In this document: positions 20,452-29,646 of the stretch, one piece after another
Layout of the letters: each line of letters starts with the position of its first letter
Position numbering within the stretch: position 1 is the stretch's first letter
Source: Ignavibacteriales bacterium
Lineage (GTDB): Bacteria > Bacteroidota > Ignavibacteria > Ignavibacteriales > Melioribacteraceae
Length of the DNA stretch: 64,000 bases
Assembly (NCBI GenBank): GCA_026390775.1
Contig: JAPLFF010000007.1
Location: 558,001 to 622,000, forward strand
Direction of reading: 5' to 3'
Made by a program: the position numbers and the translations under genes
Notes under the pieces: model-generated
What the model was told of the DNA's origin: nothing
The model's input: the letters and a program-made list of their open reading frames with translations, nothing else
Database searches by the model: none

Positions 20452-20457
20452 TTTTTC

Positions 20458-20484
20458 GTAGAGACGTCCCATGGAGCGTCTCCA
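20458..20484. repeat. Palindromic hairpin between convergent genes
   Basis: GAGACG (20461-20466) pairs with CGTCTC (20477-20482) around a CATGG-containing loop. It sits between convergent stops and may end transcription in both directions. I infer that it is a dispersed intergenic palindrome, because its form (short GC-rich stem, no T run) differs from the other terminators here. Confidence 0.45.
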
Positions 20485-20496
20485 CATGGACAATTG

Positions 20497-23400
20497 TCAA
20501 TTAAATATTGCCTTCCTCAACGAGCGTTCAATAGCATTTTTGAAATTAGCAAGATTTACCGGTTTCTGAAATACATACTCAACGCCTAATTCCTTATACT
20601 CAGCTTCAATGGATTTATTTATATCGCTGCTTAAAATAATTACAGGCGGTTTATATTTTAGTTCAGTAATGTTTAATTGTTTTACCAAATCGTAACCGCT
20701 CATTACCGGCATTTTATGATCTGTAATTACCAATGCAGGCAGAGATTGTTTAATGATCTCGAGAGCTTGTTTACCGTCAACCGCTTCCAATATATTGTAG
20801 TTTGATACCAAGCTCTTGATAAGTTTTGCATAGAGCATGCGGTCTGTTTTTGCATCATCAACTAAAAGAATATTCGCGGAAGCAACAGGAATTGAAAAAG
20901 TAAATGTTGTTCCTTTACCAATTTCACTTTCCACCCAAATTTCACCGCCGTGTTTATGGATAATATCATTTACTAAAGATAGACCTAATCCGCTTCCCTT
21001 CTCTCCTGCAGTTCCGCTTGTTGTATATTTAGTGTCTATCTTAAAGAGCTTAAAAATATCTTCTTTGCGAATTCCAACACCGTTATCTTTAACACTAAAC
21101 TCAACTTGTTTCTTTTCGATATTTGCATGTGCACTTATACGTATTGTCCCGTCTGCTTTTGTAAACTTGATTGCATTCGATAATAAATTATTAAAAACTT
21201 GGGAAATCAATCCTTCATCAGCATGTATGTAAAAATCTTTTTCCAGTTCAGAGATAAGTTTAATTCTTTTTTGTATAGCAACTCCGGATAAAATCTGCAT
21301 TGATTTATCTATTAAGTATTTTGCGTTGATCCTATCAGGTTCAAATTTGATACTGCCTGTTTGTAATCTTGTCCAATCTAAAAGCGAATTGACCAGACTC
21401 AACATACTTTTTGATGAATCTTGTATATACTGGATATACTGAGTTCTTCTCTCTTCTTCAATATCTTTATCATTTAGAAGAAGATCTGTGAACCCAAGAA
21501 TTGAACTGAACGGCGTTCGCAAATCATGAGAGATAATAGAAATGAACCGGTCTTTTGTTTCATTAAGTTCTTGAAGATTCAGAGCAGATTTTTTTAATTC
21601 ATCTTCGGCGCGTTTTGACAGACTAATATCACTTAATATTCCAAATATTTTTTGAATTTCTCCTTTTATATCGCGCACAAGTGTTATTCTGTTTTCGATC
21701 CAGATTATATTTCCAAGTGTGTCGATAATTCTATATTCAAACACTTCTGAATTTCTTACTATATCACCATAAAAATTGTAAAATTTATTTACTATTTCTT
21801 CTGTTTCATCGGGATGAATAATTTTTTTCCATAATGAAGAATCATTTAAATATTCTTCGGCGCTATAGCCGGTATTTTTTTTAACTGCGGGTGTATAAAA
21901 TACTGCTTTTAATTTTCCGTCTTGTCTTTCGGCAGTCCAAATGCATTCATTAATGTTTTCAGAAATACTTCTATATCTTTCTTCGGAAAGCAATAACGCG
22001 CTTTGAGCTTTTTTCTCCTCGGTTACATCTCTCAAAACCCAGACTGCAAATCTTTCATTTTCAATTTGGTATAGAGAAACTGAATTTTCAACTTCTAATG
22101 ATTCGTCATTTCTTTTTCTTCCTGTAAAGTAATAACGAGGAGGAGAATCTTTGCCGGCTTCTGTTAATTCCATGTAGCTGGAAATTTTTTCTCTGTCTTT
22201 GATATTTACGAACTCCAACGGATTAAGTCCGAAAATTTCGCTGGCACTCTTATATCCAAATATCTGAACGAAAGAGTCATTTACAAGTACGATTTTATTT
22301 TTACTTACCAATACTATCCCATCTAGTGAAGCTTCGAAGACAGAGCGGATCATCATCAAATCTTTTTCTGAATCTTTTTTAAGTGTGATATCAGTGAGGA
22401 TGACATTGTAATATTGAACATTCCCGCTTAGATCGTTAACAGAGGAAAAGCTTGCCAGTACATAAAGCTTTTGCCCAAGTTTTGTTATTAGAGGAAGTTC
22501 AATTGACTGCATCTCCCTTTCAGCGATATCCTGGAAATCAAATTTTTCTTTTGATAAGAAATTCGGATCAACCAGATCTGAAAAAATGAGTTTTTTAATT
22601 TCATCTTTTTCATATTGAAAAACTTCAAGAAAGCGTGGATTGACATATGTAATTTTTTCAGAGAGATCTAGCGTGCAAATATATTCGTGAGAATTTGTAA
22701 CGATATTTCGGAAACGTTCTTCGGATTTCTTGAGCAACACTTCATTCTTAATACGGTCTGAAACGCCGGTACACAAGAAAATTATTGTTTCATTTTCGTC
22801 TTCGCCAATTATTCCAATTTTAACATCATAGTATTCGGCAATACTTTCATCTTCGCTAATGTGAAATTGTTCTCTCCAAATTTTAGAGATTTTAATTTCC
22901 TTTAATAGTTTTTCGAAATAATTATCATTAAGAGTTGGAAAAATTTTACCAATATTTTTACCGTAAACTTCACTGCGGGTTAACCCAAAAAGTTTAGCAG
23001 CAGATTCATTCCAGAAAGTGATCTTACCGTTCTTGTTTGTCCCGATAAGACCGTCCATCACTGTTGCCGTTATCTGCTGGTATTTTGTAAGTTCATTTAT
23101 CTCTTCTTCCGATAAGCCAACATGTTCGGAATCTTTACTCAAATCTTTTAATAAAAGAACAACCCAATGAACCTCGTTTCCATTATCACTAAAAGGTATG
23201 AGTGTGATACGGGCATTAATTTCTCTTTGATTTCGTATAAAGGGAATTTGTGTTGTAAGTACTTTATTTGAGGAGACTACATTCTCTAACAGTTTTTTAA
23301 ATAGAATAGATGAGAGGTTTTGAGAAATATTTTTCTTGCTAGTATCTGTTTCAAATATAAAATCATAATTCTCGGCTTCGGAAGATTGCATTACTTTAAT

Positions 23401-23892
23401 AGAACCTTCTCTATCGGTAACTAAATAAAAATCGCTTATCGTTCCGAGAAATTTTTGGAAATCATCTGTTTGAATCAAAGAAGTATAAGATTTTTCGGGA
23501 CTGCTTTTTAGATCTTCAAGAACTAAAACACCGCCTGTATATTCTCCGTCAAGAACTACAGGAGCTCCTTTAAGATGAATTGAATATTTCCCTCCGCTTA
23601 ATGTTTGTTTTGAAATAATTTCTCTTTCAAATGCTTGACCATTTTTTACTAAAGTTAGATCATCACGAATATCTGCATCGCTAAATAGTCTGTTCTCAAA
23701 AATACTTTTCCCTATTAGATCCTCGGGAATTTCACCCATAACCCCGCTGAATTGGAAAAAGGTTGTATTAACAAATTTAATTTTCCAATCGCGTTGAAAT
23801 ATTAATATTCCAACGGGTGTAAAATCAAGAATTTCCTTAAAAGAAAATTCCGATCTGGTTTTTTCAAAAGTTTTATCGAGCGATGATGACAT
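20497..23892 (-). CDS. Multi-PAS hybrid sensor histidine kinase with C-terminal receiver
   Basis: A soluble 1131-residue kinase without membrane helices. About six PAS-like modules can be marked (around residues 20-130, 145-255, 270-380, 390-505, 515-625 and 637-760), several with the typical ITFWNESAAKLFG-type core. HisKA follows with His789 in ISHDLRTP, then HATPase with DNGVGI and GSGLGLSLV, and a receiver with phospho-acceptor Asp1058 in VITDHKMP. No DNA-binding output domain is present, so it should signal through another protein. It stands alone between convergent and co-directional neighbours. Confidence 0.88.
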   Translation of the reverse strand: MSSSLDKTFEKTRSEFSFKEILDFTPVGILIFQRDWKIKFVNTTFFQFSGVMGEIPEDLIGKSIFENRLFSDADIRDDLTLVKNGQAFEREIISKQTLSGGKYSIHLKGAPVVLDGEYTGGVLVLEDLKSSPEKSYTSLIQTDDFQKFLGTISDFYLVTDREGSIKVMQSSEAENYDFIFETDTSKKNISQNLSSILFKKLLENVVSSNKVLTTQIPFIRNQREINARITLIPFSDNGNEVHWVVLLLKDLSKDSEHVGLSEEEINELTKYQQITATVMDGLIGTNKNGKITFWNESAAKLFGLTRSEVYGKNIGKIFPTLNDNYFEKLLKEIKISKIWREQFHISEDESIAEYYDVKIGIIGEDENETIIFLCTGVSDRIKNEVLLKKSEERFRNIVTNSHEYICTLDLSEKITYVNPRFLEVFQYEKDEIKKLIFSDLVDPNFLSKEKFDFQDIAEREMQSIELPLITKLGQKLYVLASFSSVNDLSGNVQYYNVILTDITLKKDSEKDLMMIRSVFEASLDGIVLVSKNKIVLVNDSFVQIFGYKSASEIFGLNPLEFVNIKDREKISSYMELTEAGKDSPPRYYFTGRKRNDESLEVENSVSLYQIENERFAVWVLRDVTEEKKAQSALLLSEERYRSISENINECIWTAERQDGKLKAVFYTPAVKKNTGYSAEEYLNDSSLWKKIIHPDETEEIVNKFYNFYGDIVRNSEVFEYRIIDTLGNIIWIENRITLVRDIKGEIQKIFGILSDISLSKRAEDELKKSALNLQELNETKDRFISIISHDLRTPFSSILGFTDLLLNDKDIEEERRTQYIQYIQDSSKSMLSLVNSLLDWTRLQTGSIKFEPDRINAKYLIDKSMQILSGVAIQKRIKLISELEKDFYIHADEGLISQVFNNLLSNAIKFTKADGTIRISAHANIEKKQVEFSVKDNGVGIRKEDIFKLFKIDTKYTTSGTAGEKGSGLGLSLVNDIIHKHGGEIWVESEIGKGTTFTFSIPVASANILLVDDAKTDRMLYAKLIKSLVSNYNILEAVDGKQALEIIKQSLPALVITDHKMPVMSGYDLVKQLNITELKYKPPVIILSSDINKSIEAEYKELGVEYVFQKPVNLANFKNAIERSLRKAIFN

Positions 23893-24018
23893 TAAATAAT
23901 CTCAAACTATATGTGTTATTAATTTATGAAATAGAGAGACTAAATTAAATAAGAAAGGTGGTTAATAGTTACTAAGTCAGCCAAACCTTGATAATTCAGC
24001 ATGTTATTATCTGGCCGG

Positions 24019-25296
24019 TTAGATAAAACGGGAAATTTCATCTAATATTTTTGATGTAGCGCCAATGTTTTTCTCCACATAATCAGCGCAAATTTTACCT
24101 AAACTCAATCTTAGTTTTTCATCTGTGAATATTTTTCTGAGGTCCTTATATGCTTCTCTTTTATTTCTTACAACAATTCCGCCGCCGATTTCGGCCAGCT
24201 TAACTGCTTCCTGGCTGTTTTCATATTTCGGCCCAAACAAAATCGGTATTCCGTACACAGCCGGTTCTAGAACATTGTGAATGCCTTGCTTAAAACTCCC
24301 ACCCACATAAGCAGCATGTGCATAAGTATATAGCGTAAGAAGTATTCCTATCGAATCAATTATGATTACACGTTCACCTTTATAATTGTTCAAATAGGAA
24401 AATCGGATTGAATCGAATTTACCTATAAAATTGTGTTCAGCAGATTCAATGTGTAATTCCGTCGGCTCATGCGGTACAATAATCGTAATTATTTCCGGAT
24501 CTACTTCCATAAGTTTTATTAAAGCAGGAAGCATAACTTCTTCATCGCTTTCCCATGAACTGCCGATGACAAAAACTTTTTTACCATCAAAAAATCCATC
24601 CTTAAAAAGTTTTTTTCCTTTTGCTTGAAGACTTTTTTGATAAACGCGGTCGAATCTTGTATCTCCAACCGCTTTAATTTTATCTCCATCAATATTGAAC
24701 TCTTTGAAATTTTCTTCATCACTATTTGAGACTGCTAATATTCTGGTTACATAAGAATAAAGCGCTTTGTGAAAACTCTTCGATATAATCCATTTGCGCG
24801 AAGTTTTAGATCTCATAGTTGCATCAACAATAAAACTCGGGATTTTTTTCTTTTCGAGCTGCCATATCATGTTTGGCCAAATATCATATCTCATAAAGAC
24901 GGCTAAATTCGGTCTCACAAGATTTAGAAAACGGCTAGTCATAATTGGAGTATCGTAAGGGAAATATGCAATAATATCAGTGTGCGGATACTTTAATGAA
25001 TTATTATAACCTGAAGGCGAAAAGAATGTAACAATAACATTTATTTTTTTTTCAGCACGTAATTTTTCAATAATAGGTTTAGCTTGTTCAAATTCTCCCA
25101 TAGAAGAAGAATGAAACCAAATCATTTTTTTGCTGCGGTCAATTCCGGCAAGATCAATTATTAAATTCTCAAATAATTTTTTTCTTCCTTTAATTCCTAT
25201 TTTAATTTTTTTATTAAAAAATTGAGCAATAAATAGAAATAATTTTACAAAAGGAATAACAATACCGTTATAGAAAAGATACCAGATGTTTTTCAT
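24019..25296 (-). CDS. waaA: 3-deoxy-D-manno-octulosonic acid (Kdo) transferase
   Basis: A 425-residue GT30 glycosyltransferase that adds Kdo from CMP-Kdo to lipid A at the cytoplasmic face of the inner membrane. It begins with a membrane anchor (about residues 8-28). It shows the WFHSSSMGEFEQAKP motif, whose Glu is the likely catalytic base, and the nucleotide-sugar binding segment GGSFKQGIHNVLEPAVYG. It starts 4 bp after the family 9 glycosyltransferase stop, so the two are co-transcribed and probably both build lipopolysaccharide core. Confidence 0.9.
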   Translation of the reverse strand: MKNIWYLFYNGIVIPFVKLFLFIAQFFNKKIKIGIKGRKKLFENLIIDLAGIDRSKKMIWFHSSSMGEFEQAKPIIEKLRAEKKINVIVTFFSPSGYNNSLKYPHTDIIAYFPYDTPIMTSRFLNLVRPNLAVFMRYDIWPNMIWQLEKKKIPSFIVDATMRSKTSRKWIISKSFHKALYSYVTRILAVSNSDEENFKEFNIDGDKIKAVGDTRFDRVYQKSLQAKGKKLFKDGFFDGKKVFVIGSSWESDEEVMLPALIKLMEVDPEIITIIVPHEPTELHIESAEHNFIGKFDSIRFSYLNNYKGERVIIIDSIGILLTLYTYAHAAYVGGSFKQGIHNVLEPAVYGIPILFGPKYENSQEAVKLAEIGGGIVVRNKREAYKDLRKIFTDEKLRLSLGKICADYVEKNIGATSKILDEISRFI

Positions 25297-25300
25297 AATC

Positions 25301-26320
25301 CTATAAGAAAGATTTTACATGATCAAAAACTGAATTCGGTTTAATCTCTTTCATACACTTAAAATGCGTTTGCCGGCACTTTGATCTTCCAATATGACTG
25401 CACGGTCGGCAAGATAAAGAATTATTTTCTAAGATTGAATTTTCGGATAGATACGGTATAAAACCAAATTCACTAACTGTTGAACCGAAGATTGCAGTAA
25501 TAGGCGTTCTTACAGCCGTTGCTGTATGCATTAATCCTGAATCATTACAAATGATATGCTGACATTGCTTCATATCAATTGCTGTCTGCAAAAGATCATT
25601 ATTGTTGCAAAGATTAATACTGTTTTCAATTTTAGAAGATATTGCTTTGCACAATTCCCGATCATCTTTTCCGCCGAAAATTACTATAGTGAAATGTTGA
25701 CTGCTTAATCTATTTCCAAGTTTGATAAAATATTCTTCCGGCCACCGTTTTGTAAAATGTTTTGCGCCGGGACAAATTCCAATATATTTTTTACCCGCAG
25801 CCAATTGGGGATTTATATTTTTGGGAATGAAAAGATCCAATCCGTTATCATCAAGCTGAAGCGCTGCAATCTCGGCATAACGCATTGGTATTGGTTTAAT
25901 TTCCTTCAGCAAATTAATTTTAGTCCATACTAATAATAATTTTTTAAAAGTCGGTTTCTTAAAACGTTTTACTTCAGTTCCTAATCCAAATGTAAGAGCA
26001 CAGCTCCGTAAATTGTTCTGAAGATCAATGACCATATCATATTTCGTTTTATGGATTTGGTCTTTAATACTTTTTACTTTTTCTTTTTCGTAAAGGTAAA
26101 GAGAGGAGATGAGTGGATTGTACTGTAAAGAAGATGAGTATTGTTTCTTAACAACGTAATCAATCTGTGAATTGGGATATTTTTTATTTATTGCTCTAAG
26201 TATCGGTGTAGTGAGTAGAATATCTCCAAGCGAGCTTAATCTTATAATAAGAATTTTATATTTTGTTGAATCCGACAATAGGTTTAACCTTTGTTTTATA
26301 TACAAATCTAACCAATTCAA
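25301..26320 (-). CDS. Glycosyltransferase family 9 (heptosyltransferase-like)
   Basis: A 339-residue GT9 protein with the N-terminal motif ILIIRLSSLGDILLTTP and the donor-site region ICPGAKHFTKRWP, plus the C-terminal CNDSGLMHTATAV segment, as in WaaF/WaaC-type ADP-heptose transferases. The start codon is TTG at 26320, with GGAAG six bases upstream; no ATG lies before the conserved N-terminus. It precedes waaA by 4 bp, which supports a lipopolysaccharide inner-core role. The sugar donor is not proven by sequence. Confidence 0.85.
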   Translation of the reverse strand: MNWLDLYIKQRLNLLSDSTKYKILIIRLSSLGDILLTTPILRAINKKYPNSQIDYVVKKQYSSSLQYNPLISSLYLYEKEKVKSIKDQIHKTKYDMVIDLQNNLRSCALTFGLGTEVKRFKKPTFKKLLLVWTKINLLKEIKPIPMRYAEIAALQLDDNGLDLFIPKNINPQLAAGKKYIGICPGAKHFTKRWPEEYFIKLGNRLSSQHFTIVIFGGKDDRELCKAISSKIENSINLCNNNDLLQTAIDMKQCQHIICNDSGLMHTATAVRTPITAIFGSTVSEFGFIPYLSENSILENNSLSCRPCSHIGRSKCRQTHFKCMKEIKPNSVFDHVKSFL

Positions 26321-26361
26321 GAATTGCTTCCAACCTGCTTACATCAAGAATCTCAAAAGAG

Positions 26362-26392
26362 TTGTTAGTCAAATGACTCTTGTTTATTTTTG
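26362..26392 (+). promoter_or_regulatory. Bacteroidota-type promoter for the 88-residue protein gene
   Basis: TTG (26362-26364), 20 bp, then TATTTTTG (26385-26392) match the -33/-7 consensus TTG-N20-TAnnTTTG of Bacteroidota primary sigma factor. The ATG follows at 26420 with a GAAGG ribosome site between. Confidence 0.5.
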
Positions 26393-26419
26393 TTCAATAC
26401 AAAATTAGAAGGTTTTATC

Positions 26420-26686
26420 ATGACGACATTACCGCCCCCAGCCACAAAAGTATTCCCTGAAAGCTCAATTGAAAAAAAATGTTACAACATTGTAGAAATG
26501 TTTAAGGAAAATATACCGATCATGAATGATAGGAACAGACTCGGATTTAATCTCTACAAATACATGACTGGCGAAGGTGATTCTCCCGAAATTTTAGTTA
26601 AGTCTACAAAGATTAAAATCGAAGGAATGACAAAAGCAGAACTTGCTAAACGATTAACTGAAGAATTGTCAAAAATCAATTTATAA
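26420..26686 (+). CDS. Small conserved-looking protein of unknown function
   Basis: 88 residues, soluble, beginning MTTLPPPATKV. The ATG at 26420 has a GAAGG ribosome site and a well-placed promoter upstream; a start ten codons earlier would fall close to the -7 element and is unlikely. The sequence has helical stretches (CYNIVEMFKENIP near the start, KAELAKRLTEELSKI at the end). I do not recognise a family. It is a single-gene unit between divergent waaA/GT9 genes and the convergent fructose-bisphosphatase gene. Confidence 0.6.
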   Translation: MTTLPPPATKVFPESSIEKKCYNIVEMFKENIPIMNDRNRLGFNLYKYMTGEGDSPEILVKSTKIKIEGMTKAELAKRLTEELSKINL

Positions 26687-26693
26687 TTTAGAG

Positions 26694-26719
26694 CCTGCCT
26701 GTAGGCAGGTTCGCAATTT
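26694..26719. repeat. GCCTGCC-type palindrome between convergent genes
   Basis: CCTGCC-TGTA-GGCAGG (26694-26709) is a perfect 6-bp inverted repeat followed by TTCGCAATTT, which touches the fbp stop. The same palindrome type occurs near 44041 and inside the aminotransferase gene at 61363-61383. Confidence 0.6.
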
Positions 26720-27740
26720 AATATCTGTCTCGCCCATCTTTTAAATACTTTTCTACTAGCAGAACATCTTCCATGCTTCCTATAAAGATCGGAGTACGCT
26801 CATGTAAACCAGTGGGTTGTATTTCTAAAATTCTTTCTTTTCCGTCACTCGCTCTTCCACCTGCTTCTTCCATTATGTATGCCATTGGATTACATTCGTA
26901 CATTAATCGAAGTTTACCTTTTGGATTTCTTTTATCACCAGGATATATAAAGATGCCGCCATACAACAATGTGCGATGAATATCAGCAACCATCGAACCT
27001 ACATAACGAGCTTGATACGGTTTCCCATCAAACAAATTTGATTGAAGATATTTTATGTAATTTTTTAATCCTTGCGGCCAGGTAAAATAATTTCCTTCAT
27101 TAAGACTATAAATTCTTCCGTGACTTGGAATTTTAATGTCATCATGAGATAATAAAAATTCTCCGAATGCCGGATCTAATGTAAAACCATGAACGCCGTG
27201 ACCGTGTCCCGATGTATAAACAAGCATTGTACTTGAACCATAAACCACATAACCGGCAACAACTTGCTGAAAACCTGGCTGTAAACAATCTTGAAGTGTT
27301 CCTGGTCCGTTGCCTGGGCTGATCCTTTTATATATAGAAAAGATCGTTCCGATGCTGATGTTTGCATCTATGTTCGATGAACCGTCGAGCGGATCGAAAA
27401 GCAAAACATATTTTCCAATTTTGTGATGCGGAGGTAAATGTATTATATCTTCTTCTTCTTCTGAAGCCATAACACAAAAGTATCCGCCGTGATCCATCGC
27501 TTTGATCAACATCTCGTGCGCATAAATATCAAGCTTCTTAACTTTCTCACCATGAACATTTTCATCACCGGTAAATCCGAGTATTTCCACTAGTCCCGCT
27601 TTATTTACTTCGAGAGAAATTAATTTTGCAGCAAGACTAAGTTGGAGCAGAATTGCCGAGAGTTCACCGGTTGCTTCAGGGTGGAGTTTTTCACCTTCCA
27701 TAATATGGCGTGGTAATGTCATGAATCGTTTTGTTGCCAT
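26718..27740 (-). CDS. fbp: Fructose-1,6-bisphosphatase class 1
   Basis: A 340-residue class I enzyme that dephosphorylates fructose 1,6-bisphosphate in gluconeogenesis. The metal-binding signature LFDPLDGSSNIDANIS is present, as are the substrate-site YVGSMVADIHRTLLYGG segment and KLRLMYECNPMA near the C-terminus. A TGGAG ribosome site lies ahead of the ATG. The upstream gap holds a TTGACA box with an AT-rich element 17 bp later, a possible promoter with weaker support than others in the window. Confidence 0.95.
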   Translation of the reverse strand: MATKRFMTLPRHIMEGEKLHPEATGELSAILLQLSLAAKLISLEVNKAGLVEILGFTGDENVHGEKVKKLDIYAHEMLIKAMDHGGYFCVMASEEEEDIIHLPPHHKIGKYVLLFDPLDGSSNIDANISIGTIFSIYKRISPGNGPGTLQDCLQPGFQQVVAGYVVYGSSTMLVYTSGHGHGVHGFTLDPAFGEFLLSHDDIKIPSHGRIYSLNEGNYFTWPQGLKNYIKYLQSNLFDGKPYQARYVGSMVADIHRTLLYGGIFIYPGDKRNPKGKLRLMYECNPMAYIMEEAGGRASDGKERILEIQPTGLHERTPIFIGSMEDVLLVEKYLKDGRDRY

Positions 27741-27841
27741 TAATTTTCTCCAGTAATTTTTCTATAACTTTTTGATGTTAAGCGAAAGCAATTTAATTAA
27801 TAGAGTTTGATGTGTCAATCTATGTTTTAGATCTTAACATA

Positions 27842-29635
27842 CTAAGAGATGTTTTGTCCAACTTCTTGATCTTTATACTGCAACTGATAAAGTTTGTAGT
27901 AAATTCCCCTTTTTGCCAGAAGTTCTTGATGTGTTCCAATTTCTTTTAATTCGCCTTTGTGCATTACAAGAATTTTGTCCGCATTCTGAATCGTAGAAAG
28001 ACGATGCGCTATTACTATCGAGGTTCTTCCTACTAATAGTTTTTCGATAGCGTTTTGAATGATCTGTTCGGTTTCAGTATCAATGCTGGAAGTTGCTTCA
28101 TCTAAAATTAGTATTTGAGGATTATACGCCAACGCTCTTGCAAATGAGATCAATTGTTTTTGTCCGACGCTGAGAGTTGCACCTTTTTCTTTAACAACTT
28201 CATCGTAACCGTTCGGAAGCTGAGAAATAAATTTGTGAGCTCCGACTGTTTTTGCCGCTTCTATTATTTGCTCATCGGTTATTTTTTCGTTACCGAGATT
28301 AATATTCGATTTTATAGTTCCAGAAAAAAGGAAAACATCCTGCAGCACAATTGCAATATATTTCCGCAGATCGCGTTTGTCTAAATTCCGAATATCTATT
28401 CCATCAAGAGTGATGCTACCTTTGGCAATATCATAGAATCTGGTTAGAATATTTATTATACTTGTTTTACCAGCACCGGTAGCGCCAACAATGGCAATGG
28501 TTTCGCCGGGATTAATTCTAAAAGAAACATTCCTTAAAACATAATCTTCGGGATTGTAAGCAAACCAAACATTCTTAAATTCGATCTCACCGCGAACTGT
28601 TGGAAGCTGTGAAGGATTATCCGGATTCTCAATTATTGTTTTATCATCCAAAAGTTTGAATATCCTTTCAGAAGAAGCCATTGCAGTTTGAAGAATATTA
28701 TACTTTTCGGAAAGATCACGAACGGGACGCCAAAACATTTCAGTGTATTGAAAAAATGCAATTAAAACACCAACTGTCAAACGGCTCTGAATAACTTCTC
28801 CGCCGCCGTACCAAATAATAAGTCCAACAGAAATTACACTGAGCATTTCAACTACCGGGAAAAACACTGCATAGTAGAAAATGGATTTAATGTTTACAAC
28901 TTTGTTATCGTCATTGATACTTGAGAATTTTTTTAGTTCTTCTTTTTCCTTAGAGAATATCTGCACAACATTCATACCCGTTACGCGTTCCTGCATATAA
29001 GAATTTAATCTTGCCAGGTGCAGACGAACATCTCTATATGTTTCGCGTACTTTTTTTCTGAATAAAAATGTTGCATAGATCAACACAGGCATTACCGAAA
29101 GAGTTACAAGAGAAAGATCCCATGCCATAGCAAACATGAAAATAAAAATCCAGACGATTACAAATATGTCGCTGAAAACCGAAACAATTCCCGATGAAAA
29201 CATTTCGTTAAGTGAGTCAACATCATTAGTAACGCGGGTAACTGTTCTTCCAACTGGAGTTTTATCAAAATATCTTAAAGCAAGTTTTTGTACATGAGAA
29301 AATATTTGAACACGAAGATCATAAACAATTTTTTGCCCCATCAACTCTGTGTAATAAGTAAGAAAATATTGAATTGATGCTTGAAGTATTAGAGACACCA
29401 ATAAAATTCCACAGATGATAAGCAACCCATGAAAATCATTATTCTTAATATTGTCATCGAAAGCAATTTTTGTTAAATATGGACGAACAGGTCCAAGTGC
29501 TGCGACAATAATATTCATAAGTATAGCAATGATTACGTACTTTTTATACGGCTTAACGTACTGAAGCAACCGCCGCATCAATTTTGCGTCGTAAGCTTTG
29601 CCTAATATTTCATCATCTTTCTGTGCTTCAGCCAT
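27842..29635 (-). CDS. ABC exporter half-transporter, canonical-ATPase partner
   Basis: 597 residues: six membrane helices (about 30-320) and a C-terminal ATPase domain with Walker A GATGAGKTS and Walker B LILDEATSS carrying the catalytic glutamate. The signature is LSVGQ rather than LSGGQ. That change is expected on the consensus partner of heterodimeric type IV exporters such as TM287/TM288, because its signature faces the degenerate site. It follows the other half gene by 11 bp. Inner-membrane exporter of lipids or drugs; substrate unknown. Confidence 0.88.
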   Translation of the reverse strand: MAEAQKDDEILGKAYDAKLMRRLLQYVKPYKKYVIIAILMNIIVAALGPVRPYLTKIAFDDNIKNNDFHGLLIICGILLVSLILQASIQYFLTYYTELMGQKIVYDLRVQIFSHVQKLALRYFDKTPVGRTVTRVTNDVDSLNEMFSSGIVSVFSDIFVIVWIFIFMFAMAWDLSLVTLSVMPVLIYATFLFRKKVRETYRDVRLHLARLNSYMQERVTGMNVVQIFSKEKEELKKFSSINDDNKVVNIKSIFYYAVFFPVVEMLSVISVGLIIWYGGGEVIQSRLTVGVLIAFFQYTEMFWRPVRDLSEKYNILQTAMASSERIFKLLDDKTIIENPDNPSQLPTVRGEIEFKNVWFAYNPEDYVLRNVSFRINPGETIAIVGATGAGKTSIINILTRFYDIAKGSITLDGIDIRNLDKRDLRKYIAIVLQDVFLFSGTIKSNINLGNEKITDEQIIEAAKTVGAHKFISQLPNGYDEVVKEKGATLSVGQKQLISFARALAYNPQILILDEATSSIDTETEQIIQNAIEKLLVGRTSIVIAHRLSTIQNADKILVMHKGELKEIGTHQELLAKRGIYYKLYQLQYKDQEVGQNIS

Positions 29636-29646
29636 TCTTATTCTTT

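Noticed and set aside
20837-21232. 131-codon open frame antisense to the hybrid kinase
   Set aside because: It mirrors the codons of the HATPase domain and has no promoter or ribosome site.
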